Assembly: GCA_002238525.1 (NCBI GenBank)
Contig: MPMN01000013.1
Span: 1 to 51,910, forward strand
Direction: 5' to 3'
DNA from: Flavobacteriaceae bacterium bin25
Lineage (GTDB): Bacteria > Bacteroidota > Bacteroidia > Flavobacteriales > Flavobacteriaceae
Length of the DNA: 51,910 nucleotides
Shown: positions 27,636 through 37,775 of the stretch, piece after piece
How positions within the stretch are numbered: position 1 is the first letter of the stretch
Layout: every line of letters starts with the position of its first letter
Position numbers and translations under genes: made by a program
The notes under the pieces: model-generated
Database searches by the model: none
Told to the model about the DNA's origin: nothing
The model's input: the letters and a program-made list of their open reading frames with translations, nothing else

Positions 27636-30041
27636 GTGAAGATTTCTTATAATTGGCTCAAAAGATTTATTGTATCTGAACTGTCTCCCAATCAAATCAG
27701 TGAACTCTTAACCAATACAGGCCTTGAAGTAGAGGGTGTTACAAACTTTCAACCTAATGAAGTTTCACAGGATAAAATTCTTGTAGGTTTCGTTACCGAA
27801 TGTCTACCAGTATCCAATAGTAAAAAGTTAAAAGTCACCAAAGTGGATATCGGTAAGGATAAGCCACTGGAAATATTGTGTGGAGCACCAAACATCAAAA
27901 AAAATGTTAAAGTCGCCATCGCAACAATCGGAGCTACTATTTATTCGAACAACGGAGACTTGATGGCAGTGAAACCTAAAAAAATGGCTGACATCGAAAG
28001 TCAAGGAGTAATATGCTCAGAAGCAGAATTGGGATTGGGTGATGATCATTCGGGAGTTTTAATACTTGATGGTGATTTAGAAGTTGGCTCAGTATTCCAA
28101 CCAAAGTCTTCACATGAACAAGACCACATTTATGAAATTGGTCTAACGCCCAATAGAGCTGATGCCATGAGTCATCTTGGAGTGAGCCGGGATATAAGAG
28201 CCGTTTTAAAATTAAATTCAATAAGTCACCAGTATTTTGCGCCAACAGAACCAGAACTTCAGATAGACCATAAAGACAAAACCATACCAATAAGTATTGA
28301 TGACGGAGAAAAATGTCCAAGATATTATGGAATAACCATCACTGACCTAAATGTTAGAGAATCTCCTCTATGGCTTAAAACTTTACTGAAAGGAATCGGT
28401 ATCAATCCTAAGAATAACATTGTCGATATCACCAACTACATTTTACATTACCTAGGACAACCCTTACATGCATTTGATGCCGACAAAATTGACCATAGAA
28501 TTATCGTTAAGAATTGTCCTGAGGGAACCAAATTCGAAACCCTTGATGGTGTTATTAGATCCATAGATCAACAAGATTTAATGATTTGTGACCAAAGTAA
28601 ACCCCTTTGTATTGCAGGTGTAATGGGAGGGGCGTTTTCAGGCGTTACACATGATACCAAAACAGTATTTATTGAAAGTGCATATTTTGACCCTGTCTCT
28701 ATTCGAAAAACTGCAAAGCGACACGTTCTCAATACTGATGCATCATTTCGATATGAACGAGGCATAGACCCTCAAATTGGAATTCTTGCCATAAAAAAAG
28801 CCTCTGAACTAATTGTAGAGATAGCTGGTGGACGAATTTCTAGCGATATTCAGAAATATGAAGAATATGAAATTCCTGCTTTAAAAATTGATTTCAATCT
28901 TAATAAACTACACGACTTAGTAGGAAAGAAAATTCCTGAAGAATCTGTAGAAAATATTCTCCAATGGCTTGATTTTGAAGTTGATAAAAGAGATACTAAT
29001 CATTGGAACGTTATTGTACCAAAATATAGGGTTGATGTCTCAAGAGAAGCTGACCTAATAGAAGAAATTTTCCGAATTTATGGTTATAACTTAGTCCCAC
29101 CGACTCCCCTTGAAAAAATAAATTCATTTCTACCATATCAGAAAATTTCAAAATATAAAATCAGTAACCTAGCTAGTGAATTTTTGACCAATCAAGGGTT
29201 TTATGAAATCTACACCAATAGTCTGGTTTCAAAATCGCAGCAAGCTGACTTTCATAAACCTGTAGAAATAGCAAATCCTATTGGTGAAGAATTTTCAATT
29301 CTCAAACAAAATCCAGTTCACAACATAATCCAAGTCATAAACCATAACCTCAATAGAGGTGTGAAAGACATAAAATTGTTTGAAATTGCAAATATCTATG
29401 GAACAGATGGGGAAAAATCAATCGAATCTGAACGCTTGGCACTTGCAATTACTGGTAATCCCATAAAAAAAACATGGAACTCAGGTGATTCCCCTTCGGT
29501 ATTTTTTTACCTAAAGGGAATTTTAAAGGATCTTTTTGAGCGATTTGGTATTTCTATTGATGGTGTTAATTCAACGAAATTGGAGTATTGTAATCCTCGC
29601 GTTGATATCTACAGTCAAGGTAAATTTATTGGATACTATGGCTTAATCTCTTCATCAATAATGGAACAAACGGATTCGCTTTCTACCTATGGAGAATTAA
29701 ATTGGGAGGCGGTATGCTCTATGGCTTTCACCAAAGAAGCCAAATTCCAACCAGTTGCTAAATATCCGGGTTCCAAAAGAGATTTCTCTCTGTTGATTGA
29801 TAAATCGGTGAAATTTAGTTCGATAGAAGAACTATCCTTTAAGACAGCACAAAACATCTTAAATAAGGTAGAATTATTTGATGTATACAAGGGTAAAAAT
29901 GTACCCGAGGGAAAAATTTCCTATGGGATATCATTTATTTTTCAGAGTTTAGAGAGAACTTTAACCGATTCTCAAGTGGATAAGAACATGAATCTACTCC
30001 AGGAAGCATTTGAAAATGAACTTGGGGCTTCACTACGTTAA
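27636..30041 (+). CDS. pheT: Phenylalanyl-tRNA synthetase beta subunit
   Basis: The GTG start at 27636 is chosen because the conserved N-terminus MKISYNWLKRFI begins there. The 801-aa product has the EMAP-like tRNA-binding domain (about 40-150), the B3/4 editing domain (about 200-375), the B5 domain (about 405-470), the catalytic-like core and the C-terminal anticodon-binding FDX-ACB domain (about 705-800, starting KYPGSKRDFSLLID). It pairs with PheS, which is not in the window. Confidence 0.93.
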   Translation: MKISYNWLKRFIVSELSPNQISELLTNTGLEVEGVTNFQPNEVSQDKILVGFVTECLPVSNSKKLKVTKVDIGKDKPLEILCGAPNIKKNVKVAIATIGATIYSNNGDLMAVKPKKMADIESQGVICSEAELGLGDDHSGVLILDGDLEVGSVFQPKSSHEQDHIYEIGLTPNRADAMSHLGVSRDIRAVLKLNSISHQYFAPTEPELQIDHKDKTIPISIDDGEKCPRYYGITITDLNVRESPLWLKTLLKGIGINPKNNIVDITNYILHYLGQPLHAFDADKIDHRIIVKNCPEGTKFETLDGVIRSIDQQDLMICDQSKPLCIAGVMGGAFSGVTHDTKTVFIESAYFDPVSIRKTAKRHVLNTDASFRYERGIDPQIGILAIKKASELIVEIAGGRISSDIQKYEEYEIPALKIDFNLNKLHDLVGKKIPEESVENILQWLDFEVDKRDTNHWNVIVPKYRVDVSREADLIEEIFRIYGYNLVPPTPLEKINSFLPYQKISKYKISNLASEFLTNQGFYEIYTNSLVSKSQQADFHKPVEIANPIGEEFSILKQNPVHNIIQVINHNLNRGVKDIKLFEIANIYGTDGEKSIESERLALAITGNPIKKTWNSGDSPSVFFYLKGILKDLFERFGISIDGVNSTKLEYCNPRVDIYSQGKFIGYYGLISSSIMEQTDSLSTYGELNWEAVCSMAFTKEAKFQPVAKYPGSKRDFSLLIDKSVKFSSIEELSFKTAQNILNKVELFDVYKGKNVPEGKISYGISFIFQSLERTLTDSQVDKNMNLLQEAFENELGASLR

Positions 30042-30084
30042 AATCAATGGATTGATTATATTCGTCTCATTCTAAAAAATCATT

Positions 30085-30303
30085 TTGTCAAATCCATACC
30101 AACATGTGTTCTCTGGCTCAGCTATAGTTGGACTGAGAATATGCGAAGCTCTCGAAGAAAAGGGAATAAAACCCATCGTCAAAGATTATGCTGAATCTGC
30201 ACGCCTAGCTGGATTTGGTGCAACTCCTAATTATCAAACACTTCTGGTGAGAAAAGACCAAGTAGAGCAAGCGACGGAAATCATTAAAGATCTAAGGATA
30301 TAA
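30085..30303 (+). CDS. DUF2007-like small protein
   Basis: A 72-aa protein with a TTG start at 30085; no ATG precedes the conserved part. The sequence HVFSGSAIVGLRICEALEEKGI followed by FGATPNYQTLLVRKDQVEQA has the ferredoxin-like layout of DUF2007 'putative signal transducing' proteins. These small proteins are common in Bacteroidota and have no settled function. It lies 43 bp after pheT and 41 bp before the symporter gene. Confidence 0.6.
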   Translation: MSNPYQHVFSGSAIVGLRICEALEEKGIKPIVKDYAESARLAGFGATPNYQTLLVRKDQVEQATEIIKDLRI

Positions 30304-30344
30304 AACTTTTGAGTTTTTTTATATTGTAACTCAATTTAATAATA

Positions 30345-31940
30345 ATGCAATTTATCGTATTTCTAGCTTTCACCTTACTAGTGGGAGGGATTGCCTATTG
30401 GTCTACAAGAAGAGTAAACGAAAAAACTCAAGATGGCTTTTTCTTGGGTGGTCGTAGTTTGACAGCCGTTGTCATTGCCGGCTCTTTATTACTTACAAAC
30501 CTTTCCACCGAGCAATTAGTTGGCTTGAATGGTTCTTCTTATAAAGAAGGTATACTGGTAATGGCCTGGGAAGTTCTAGCCGCAATAGCGATGGTAATCA
30601 CTGCATTGTTTTTATTGCCTCGATATCTCAAAGGTGGGCTAACAACTGTACCTCAGTTTTTGGAACGGCGATACGATACGATGACCAAAACCCTTACTTC
30701 CGCTCTATTTCTGAGTGGATACATGATTATCCTATTACCGACGGTCTTGTATTCTGGAGCATTGGCTTTGATTGGTATGTTTGATTTAACCAATGTCTTT
30801 GGTTTGCCTTTTGGACAAACCTTAGTGCTGACCATTGTTTCCATTGGTATTGTGGGATCCATCTATGCCATCTTTGGAGGGTTAAAAGCTGTAGCGGTTT
30901 CTGATACAGTAAATGCGATTGGATTGCTGGTCGGTGGATTAATGATCCCTGTTTTTGGTTTGTTGCTTATTGGCGATGGAAATATACTTGGTGGAATTGA
31001 AACCCTTTATACAAATCATCCAGAAAAATTTAAGTCCATTGGAAATAATCAGTCTTCTATACCCTTTGGAACTATATTTACGGGAATGATGCTTGTGCAA
31101 TTATTCTACTGGGGAACAAACCAAGCCATTATTCAAAGAGCACTTGCTGCCAAAAATCTCAAAGAAGGCCAAAAAGGTCTAATGCTTGCCGCATTTATAA
31201 AAATTCTAGGTCCCTTGATTGTAGTTTTACCTGGAATAATAGCCTTTCATCTATTTGGTGATCAACTGGCTATTTCAGATCAAGATCAATCCTACGGATT
31301 ACTGGTCAATAAGGTTTTGCCCCCAATTTTGCTTGGATTTTTTGCTGCTGTATTGTTTGGTGCTATTTTAAGTTCATTCAATTCTGCGCTAAATAGTTCA
31401 ATCACGCTGTTTGGATTGGATATTTACAAACAGTATTTCAACAAAAAAGCAGATGAGAAAAAGGTAGTTAGAAATGGTAAACTATTTGGTATCGTATTGG
31501 CCATTTTTTCTATGATTATTGCTCCAAGCATAGCTAATGCTCCTGAGGGATTGTTTAGTTATCTTCAGGAGGTTAATGGATGTTATACCATTCCGATACT
31601 GACCATAATAGTGGTTGGATACCTGACCAAATACATCCCTGCCGTGGCTGCAAAAATCAGTGTGCTGGCTGGAGTTTCTTTGTATTCATTTAGCCAGTTT
31701 TATCTCAAAGGTGTCATAGAATCAAATAATGGTGATTATCCACACTATCTCCATGTGATGGCAATTATATTTTTATTTAATTGTGGAATTATGTTTTTAA
31801 TTGGGGCATTGAAGCCTAGAGCAGTGCCTTTCCAACAGGTCTATACACGTCAAGTTGACATCACTCCATGGTCTAAAGCCAGAATTGCCGGGATAGGGAT
31901 TCTTTTAATCGTCTTGAGCGTATATATCTTATTCGCTTAG
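30345..31940 (+). CDS. Sodium/solute symporter (SSS/SLC5 family)
   Basis: A 531-aa protein with about 13-14 TM helices starting near residue 2. Typical motifs are FLGGRSL (about 34-40), NLSTEQLVGLNG (about 52-63), YLKGGLTTVPQFLERRYD and GAILSSFNSALNSS in the sodium-site region. The overall pattern is closest to SGLT-type sugar or inositol symporters, but the substrate cannot be decided. It converges with the ABC-F gene, overlapping by 12 bp. Confidence 0.85.
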   Translation: MQFIVFLAFTLLVGGIAYWSTRRVNEKTQDGFFLGGRSLTAVVIAGSLLLTNLSTEQLVGLNGSSYKEGILVMAWEVLAAIAMVITALFLLPRYLKGGLTTVPQFLERRYDTMTKTLTSALFLSGYMIILLPTVLYSGALALIGMFDLTNVFGLPFGQTLVLTIVSIGIVGSIYAIFGGLKAVAVSDTVNAIGLLVGGLMIPVFGLLLIGDGNILGGIETLYTNHPEKFKSIGNNQSSIPFGTIFTGMMLVQLFYWGTNQAIIQRALAAKNLKEGQKGLMLAAFIKILGPLIVVLPGIIAFHLFGDQLAISDQDQSYGLLVNKVLPPILLGFFAAVLFGAILSSFNSALNSSITLFGLDIYKQYFNKKADEKKVVRNGKLFGIVLAIFSMIIAPSIANAPEGLFSYLQEVNGCYTIPILTIIVVGYLTKYIPAVAAKISVLAGVSLYSFSQFYLKGVIESNNGDYPHYLHVMAIIFLFNCGIMFLIGALKPRAVPFQQVYTRQVDITPWSKARIAGIGILLIVLSVYILFA

Positions 31941-33566
31941 CTCTTTTTGATATAGCTGCTCACGCAGGAGATTAATTTTAGTGTCGGTGAGATAATCTTC
32001 AAAATCAGTGTGCCTATCTATACATCCTGAGGGAGTAAGTTCTACAATCCTATTGGCAATGGTTTGAGCGAACCGATGGTCAGTAGTAGAAAATAAGATA
32101 TTTCCTTGAAAATTCTTTAAAGAATTATTCAATGCAGTAATACTTTCTAAATCCAAGTGATTAGTAGGTTGGTCAAGAATCAAGACATTGGCATTTTGCA
32201 TCATCATGCGGGAGAGCATACAGCGAACTTTTTCTCCTCCGGACAGAACTCTTGCTGATTTTAAAGCTTCGTCTCCACTGAACAGCATTTTTCCTAAGAA
32301 ACCCCTAAGAAAAGGAGTTTCTTTTTCTTCTTGGGTTCGTGCAAACTGATGTAGCCATTCTACTAATGACATATCATTCTCAAAAAAATCATCGTGATTA
32401 TATGGTAGATATGCCTGAGTTGTAGTCAAACCCCATTCGATTTTCCCACTATGTGGTTGGGAATTATGGGTAATGATTTCAAAAAAAGTGGTTACGGCTC
32501 TTTGATCTTTGGAATAGATGAGTACTTTATCCAGTTTTTCAAGATTAAGATTTAAATTTTCAAAAATCGATTGACTTTCTATTCTTGCTGAGAGCCTCTC
32601 AATGTTTAGAATCTGATCACCGACTTCCCTATCCTTTTTAAAAATGATTCCGGGGTATTTTCTACTTGAGGGTTTGATTTCTTCAAATTTTAGATTAGTA
32701 ATCATTTTTTTTCTTGCCGTAGCTTGTTTTGATTTGGCCACATTGGCTGAAAACCTTCGGATAAATTCCTGTAACTCTTTTTTCTTTTCCTCCATCTTTT
32801 TGTTCTGTTGCACTGCTTGTCTCATAGCTAGCTGGGAAGATTCATACCAGAAAGTGTAATTGCCGGAAAAATGGGTTATTTTTCCAAAATCAATATCGGA
32901 TATGTGGGTACAAACCGCATCGAGAAAATACCTATCATGTGAAACGACGATGGCAGTATTTTCAAAATCGTATAAAAATTCATTGAGCCACTGAATAGTT
33001 TGATAGTCCAAATCATTGGTAGGCTCATCCATAATGAGCACATCAGGATTTCCAAATAGAGCCTGGGCTAGCAAAACCCTGACTTTTATTTTAGGATCAA
33101 TATGTTCCATCTTACGATTATGGAGATCTTCGGTGACATTCAAATGTGAAAGCAAAGTGGCTGCTTCTGATTCGGCATTCCATCCGTCGAGATCTTCAAA
33201 TTCTAATTGCAAAACTCCCACACGTTGGCCATCTTGTTCATTAAAATCAGGTTTATTGTAAAGACGATCTATTTCCTGTTTCAAATAAAAGAGGCGAGTA
33301 TTTCCTCTCAACACTGTTTCTAAAACTGGATATTGGTCATAAGCATTATGGTTCTGTTCCAAAACCGATAGTCTTTTTCCTTTTTCCAAATGAACTTTCC
33401 CAGAGGTAGGGTCAAGTTTTCCTGATAAAATTTTTAATAAAGTAGACTTTCCTGAGCCGTTTGCCCCAATAATCCCATAGCAGTTACCAGGGGTAAAACT
33501 AATATTGACATGATCAAAAAGAATTCTTTTACCGAATTGAACAGAAAGGTTAGATATCGTAAGCAT
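31929..33566 (-). CDS. ABC-F family ATPase with a degenerate second Walker A
   Basis: I start at the ATG at 33566 (MLTISNLSVQFGKR, 545 aa); the longer frame lacks conserved residues. It has two ABC domains and no TM segments, as in ABC-F proteins, which act on ribosomes. Domain 1 has Walker A GANGSGKST and Walker B VLIMDEPTNDLD. Its signature reads HIDPKIKVRVLLAQ instead of LSGGE. Domain 2 keeps the signature LSGGEKVRC and Walker B VLILDQPTNHLD. Its Walker A is replaced by IYSKDQRAVTT, so the second nucleotide site probably binds ATP poorly. It most resembles the YbiT-like branch (family guess). Confidence 0.8.
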   Translation of the reverse strand: MLTISNLSVQFGKRILFDHVNISFTPGNCYGIIGANGSGKSTLLKILSGKLDPTSGKVHLEKGKRLSVLEQNHNAYDQYPVLETVLRGNTRLFYLKQEIDRLYNKPDFNEQDGQRVGVLQLEFEDLDGWNAESEAATLLSHLNVTEDLHNRKMEHIDPKIKVRVLLAQALFGNPDVLIMDEPTNDLDYQTIQWLNEFLYDFENTAIVVSHDRYFLDAVCTHISDIDFGKITHFSGNYTFWYESSQLAMRQAVQQNKKMEEKKKELQEFIRRFSANVAKSKQATARKKMITNLKFEEIKPSSRKYPGIIFKKDREVGDQILNIERLSARIESQSIFENLNLNLEKLDKVLIYSKDQRAVTTFFEIITHNSQPHSGKIEWGLTTTQAYLPYNHDDFFENDMSLVEWLHQFARTQEEKETPFLRGFLGKMLFSGDEALKSARVLSGGEKVRCMLSRMMMQNANVLILDQPTNHLDLESITALNNSLKNFQGNILFSTTDHRFAQTIANRIVELTPSGCIDRHTDFEDYLTDTKINLLREQLYQKELSE

Positions 33567-33668
33567 AGGAGACTGACTTTGCTGGGCAAAAATATAAGAT
33601 TCACATCCATTTTGGGATTGAAAAGATTTTTCAAGATTAGCTTTACTAAAGGCATTATTTTTGGTCTT

Positions 33669-35051
33669 ATGATAAAGATTTGGCACTTTGTTTTTAGCCT
33701 GGGAGTATTTCTTGCGGTGGGCTGCAAAAATCAATCGACTCTGAAAGATTCAATTTATTTTGGAGGTGAAATAATCAACCCATTATCAGACAAAGTACTT
33801 CTATACCATGGTGAGTTCCCTATTGATACACTTTATTTAAATGAAGAAAATATCTTTTTCAGCCAGGTTGATTCAATAAAAAGCGGTATATATCAATTGG
33901 ATCTATTGGTTGATGCTCAGGATATTTTGATTGAGCCTGGTGATAGCTTATGGATTAGAGTCAATACTCAGGGAGTCCGAGAATCGGTCTTCTTTAGTGG
34001 TTATGGAGCAGCAAAAAACAACTTTATTTCCGATATGGTCTTAAAGATAGAGGGGGAAGAAAAAAGAATGGATTATTCCCTAACTGCTCAAGAATTTAGT
34101 CGCCATATTGATTCGCTTGTTTCAACGAAAAAAGAAGAATGGAGACTGATGAATGATCAAACCGATTTGTCTCCGTTTGCTCAAAAGGTGACTCAGGCGG
34201 CATATATCTATTCTTATTCTAATCGAAGAGAGCGTTATGCTCTTTTGAGAGGGACTAAATTTTCTGAATCGGATAGTTTGTTCTATAATTACAGAACCTT
34301 TTTGGGATATGGAGATAGTGACCTAAAATACTTTTATCCTTATATCAGTTATTTATTGAACTACATATCAGAAATAGCTGTTTCAGATAACACCTCATTT
34401 TCCCAGACATTATTTTCGAAAGATTTCAATTTAAAAAGACTTGAGGTATTGGAGATGAATATTTTCGATGAACAACTCAAAAACTATTTGGCTCGCATAA
34501 TCGCTTTAGAAGAGTTAATGAAAAACCCTGAACGTAATTCTAATGAAATCTTTCTAAATAAATATAGTGAAGTAAATACTTCCGAATATTACCTATCTGA
34601 GGTTTTGGGATTGGTTGAGAATTTAAGTCTGATGTCTCCAGGTAAAGAATTACCGATTGTTTCTTTGCAAGATGCCAATGGCAACATATTGAGCAGTGAT
34701 AATCTTTTTACTGGTCAGCCGGTAGTTCTTTATTTCTGGTCTCAGACTTCTGTAAGTTTTTTCAGTACGCAGTTGGAACGTCTTCAAGAGCTGAAAAATA
34801 AGTATCCCAAGTACCGTTTTGTGGGTATCAGTTTGGAACCGTTCAATAATTTGATGCATCAAATGTTAGAAACTATTGATGTGTCGATATCTGATCATTA
34901 TGCATTTGTTGATTTTAAACAGGCTAGTAGAGATTGGGTAATTCAAATTTGGAACAAGAGTATTGTGGCTAATGCTGAGGGAAAAATTATCGAAGGTTTT
35001 GGAAATTTTGTTGACGAAGATTTTGAGAAACTCTTAGCCAATTATAATTGA
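33669..35051 (+). CDS. TlpA/DUF4369-like thioredoxin-fold lipoprotein without catalytic cysteines
   Basis: The ATG at 33669 gives a lipoprotein signal (MIKIWHFVFSLGVFLAVGC, Cys about residue 19; 460 aa). The longer frame overlaps the divergent ABC-F start. The C-terminal ~140 residues are a TlpA-type thioredoxin fold: LPIVSLQDANG, VVLYFWSQTSVSFF, LKNKYPKYRFVGIS. Where relatives have WCxxC this protein has WSQTS, so it cannot do thiol-disulfide exchange at that site. The middle region is helical and unassigned. It is probably periplasmic or outer-membrane anchored. About 320 bp after it (35052-35372) hold no gene. Confidence 0.7.
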   Translation: MIKIWHFVFSLGVFLAVGCKNQSTLKDSIYFGGEIINPLSDKVLLYHGEFPIDTLYLNEENIFFSQVDSIKSGIYQLDLLVDAQDILIEPGDSLWIRVNTQGVRESVFFSGYGAAKNNFISDMVLKIEGEEKRMDYSLTAQEFSRHIDSLVSTKKEEWRLMNDQTDLSPFAQKVTQAAYIYSYSNRRERYALLRGTKFSESDSLFYNYRTFLGYGDSDLKYFYPYISYLLNYISEIAVSDNTSFSQTLFSKDFNLKRLEVLEMNIFDEQLKNYLARIIALEELMKNPERNSNEIFLNKYSEVNTSEYYLSEVLGLVENLSLMSPGKELPIVSLQDANGNILSSDNLFTGQPVVLYFWSQTSVSFFSTQLERLQELKNKYPKYRFVGISLEPFNNLMHQMLETIDVSISDHYAFVDFKQASRDWVIQIWNKSIVANAEGKIIEGFGNFVDEDFEKLLANYN

Positions 35052-35372
35052 TTCGATCTTATTCAAAACCTATTTCTAACATCTCATATCACACAACTTC
35101 CTGTACAATGTGCAGTACTCACCAATTTCACTACTTTTATTAAGGACATTCAGTACATCTAATCAAATTCGGCTCAAAAATTGAAAATTTCCATTTGATA
35201 TATGCAGTAAATAAATCTTGAATATATAGACCCAACGTTAGATTAAAATGAATGAAATAAGATTGAAAATCTCACATATTGAGAATGTAATTCAGATCAG
35301 CATAATTTCATTCGTGAAACTTAGCATTGGCAATATGAAAGCTTATTATTCGCATTAATTTGACCACTTTTT

Positions 35373-35999
35373 ATGAAATTTAAAATCTCAAGAGAAGATA
35401 TTGAGGAGATGAGTGAATTACGGATAGTCGAATTTTCTTTCCCAATGTATACGACTCAACTAATCAATTTGGTAAGCAGTACGGCACAAGCTACACGTCC
35501 GTCAACTGTAGGACAAATGTCGGATTTAGTGCCTCAGTATATAAAGTTTGAAACTGATGCTAATAACAAACCTACTTTGTCTAGATGGAGAAAGTGGTAT
35601 CTGAAACAAAACCCCGAAGCAATCGATCGTGCCACAGACAAAATACTTCATAAAACAAAATCTTATCTTGAAGCAATTCAAAAAATAGATCGTCCCATGA
35701 TAAAAAAGTGGGTTGAAGATTTAGTCATTTATAAGTCATATAAATCATTGATATATCAAGACATAGCTCTTTGTGAAGTAGCTAAAAGGCTTAATACAGA
35801 TTACCAAAGAGCAAGGCCAGAGGATGAAAGCAAGCAAATTGACGGTTTCATTGAAGGAAGACCTGTACAAGTCAAAAAGAAGGATGGAAAATATAACGTC
35901 ATGATGGATATGATTCCCAATAGTCATACACTAATCACATATAAAGAAAATCGAAACGGCTCACTCACGATTGAGTTCGATGAGTCTAATTTTATTTGA
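35373..35999 (+). CDS. MjaI-family type II restriction endonuclease
   Basis: A 208-aa protein. The segment FPMYTTQLINLVSSTAQATR followed by VGQMSDL, and then KKWVEDLVIYKSYKSLIYQ, matches my memory of the MjaI endonuclease family, whose type member cuts CTAG. Its likely nuclease residues are around EDESKQIDGFIEGRPVQVKKK (an E/D...V-x-V-K-K arrangement). The adjacent N4-cytosine-type methyltransferase is the expected partner. The two genes are convergent with 43 bp between stops. Target CTAG is inferred from the family. Confidence 0.65.
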   Translation: MKFKISREDIEEMSELRIVEFSFPMYTTQLINLVSSTAQATRPSTVGQMSDLVPQYIKFETDANNKPTLSRWRKWYLKQNPEAIDRATDKILHKTKSYLEAIQKIDRPMIKKWVEDLVIYKSYKSLIYQDIALCEVAKRLNTDYQRARPEDESKQIDGFIEGRPVQVKKKDGKYNVMMDMIPNSHTLITYKENRNGSLTIEFDESNFI

Positions 36000-36042
36000 A
36001 AATAGATCGAAAAAATTTGGGGTTTTTATTTTTTCTATAGAT

Positions 36043-37089
36043 TTAAGCTGATTCTATTTTTAACAAATTTCCTAATTGAAAATTTTCCGAATCATACTTG
36101 TCAAATTCTCTATAGTGAGCAAAAAATGTAGAATCTTCATAAACAAGTTTATGCACTAAATTGACTTTGAGGTTCATCTCCTGTTTTGTCTTCACTAGAA
36201 ATTCATGATTAGAATTATAATACTTAAGTGGTTTCTGGTTTTGGAGAATAAATTTATGGTGCTGGTTAATGCGTTCTCTAACAACATTATTTAAATTCTT
36301 TATTGGCTGATTGATAATACGGTTTTTAATGGTTCCACTGAGCTCAGTATCTATTTCAATCCCTATACTATTTCGTTCAGAAAGTATTGAAGCGATGGTT
36401 GTTGTTCCTGTTCCAAGAAAGGGATCTAGAACTACATCACCTTTAACTGAAAACATATTTATTAATCTGTATGGAATCTCAAAAGGAAATGCAGCGCTTC
36501 TATCTCTACTATTTTTAATCTTCAATTTTTGATTGGTTCCTTGTAAATTCCATAGATCATTAAACCAAATATTCCTTTCTTCCCAAAAAAATGCACTTTC
36601 ATTTCTATTCCCTTTTTCATTTTCAGATTTAAATTGCCGTCTTCTGCCTTTTCGGAAGATTAATATCCATTCATGTTCTAGTGTTACATAAGCCCCCACT
36701 GGTAACATTCCAGAGCCCATAAATTTATTAGGTGCATTAGTAACTTTTCTCCACAATATGTTGGGCAAATTGTAATGTCCTAGTTCAATAAACTTTTCTA
36801 TAACTTTTTGATGATTTGGGTATAAGGCGAAGTTTCCTTCTATTGTTCGTGTAGCATCTCCGATATTAATACAAGTAATTGCACCAGGTTTTAGAACCCT
36901 ATTAATTTCATTCCAAACCAAGTTTAATTCATCATGCATTAAGTCAAATGCCTTTTTACCATCACTATACTCAAATGCACACTTTATTCTTTGATTTTGC
37001 TCTGAAAAAATACCATCCCACATTTCAATCATGGGATATGGCGGAGAGGTCACGATAAGATCAACGGTCTCATCTTCAATGCCCACCAT
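36043..37089 (-). CDS. DNA methyltransferase, beta class (N4-cytosine type), partner of the MjaI-type nuclease
   Basis: The catalytic motif IV TSPPYPMIEMWD is at the N-terminus (about residue 14) and the SAM-binding motif I DPFLGTGTTTIASI at about 220. That order defines the beta class, and SPPY favours N4-methylcytosine. The ATG at 37089 leaves almost no room before motif IV. The same frame is open upstream to about 37130 and encodes a plausible strand KIYFSNANQM, but with no ATG/GTG/TTG. Translation may therefore start at a rare codon, or the 5' end has been lost. The 650 bp beyond (37132-37775) hold no gene that I can see. Confidence 0.78.
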   Translation of the reverse strand: MVGIEDETVDLIVTSPPYPMIEMWDGIFSEQNQRIKCAFEYSDGKKAFDLMHDELNLVWNEINRVLKPGAITCINIGDATRTIEGNFALYPNHQKVIEKFIELGHYNLPNILWRKVTNAPNKFMGSGMLPVGAYVTLEHEWILIFRKGRRRQFKSENEKGNRNESAFFWEERNIWFNDLWNLQGTNQKLKIKNSRDRSAAFPFEIPYRLINMFSVKGDVVLDPFLGTGTTTIASILSERNSIGIEIDTELSGTIKNRIINQPIKNLNNVVRERINQHHKFILQNQKPLKYYNSNHEFLVKTKQEMNLKVNLVHKLVYEDSTFFAHYREFDKYDSENFQLGNLLKIESA

Positions 37090-37775
37090 CTGGTTAGCAT
37101 TAGAAAAGTAAATTTTATGATTGGTTTTTTTGATTCTTAAAATAATTATGTGCTACCTTCAATTGAAAATTTCGACATTACAAACATCCATATACAACTA
37201 CTTGGGGATGAAAAGTAAAATGACATTGGCGTTTTCATAAGCCATTTCAATATAAAAGAACACCACCCATCAATCAAGGCTCAAAGTTATCAAATACTAA
37301 ATTGTCTAGAGGAGATACTCTGATATCACAAATTCAAATGGATACCTTTGGCATAAAAGTAATTGATTCTATAACCTAAAATTCACTAAGCTTATCCAAT
37401 GTTGATTTAGATATTTTGATTCAAATAACTTTGTTGTGGAATTGACGAAAATTGAACAGAAATAGACAAGTGGATTGCATGAAAATTCCGCACCTAAATT
37501 CAGCTGAGAATATTCATTTAGTGAGTCATGGGGGATTTTTCTCATAGATTTTGACTTGTCGTTCCATTGAAATAGGCTAAAAATTTTGATGCCTTCTGAT
37601 TATTGTATTATCTGCCAGACAAAAGAATTAAATTCTCGGTTGATTCTAGGTTTGATTTGGGTTCCGTAACGGATAGAAAATCCTCATACTACCCTTCGGA
37701 AGTTTATCATTTTGTTTCGTAAGTAGTTGTAAATCATGATTTCCAATTTTTTAAAATTCACTATGCCCTACATTT

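Noticed and set aside
31929-33734. Longer ABC-F frame starting at 33734
   Set aside because: The extra 56 residues are unlike the family and overlap the divergent lipoprotein start; the ATG at 33566 begins the conserved domain.
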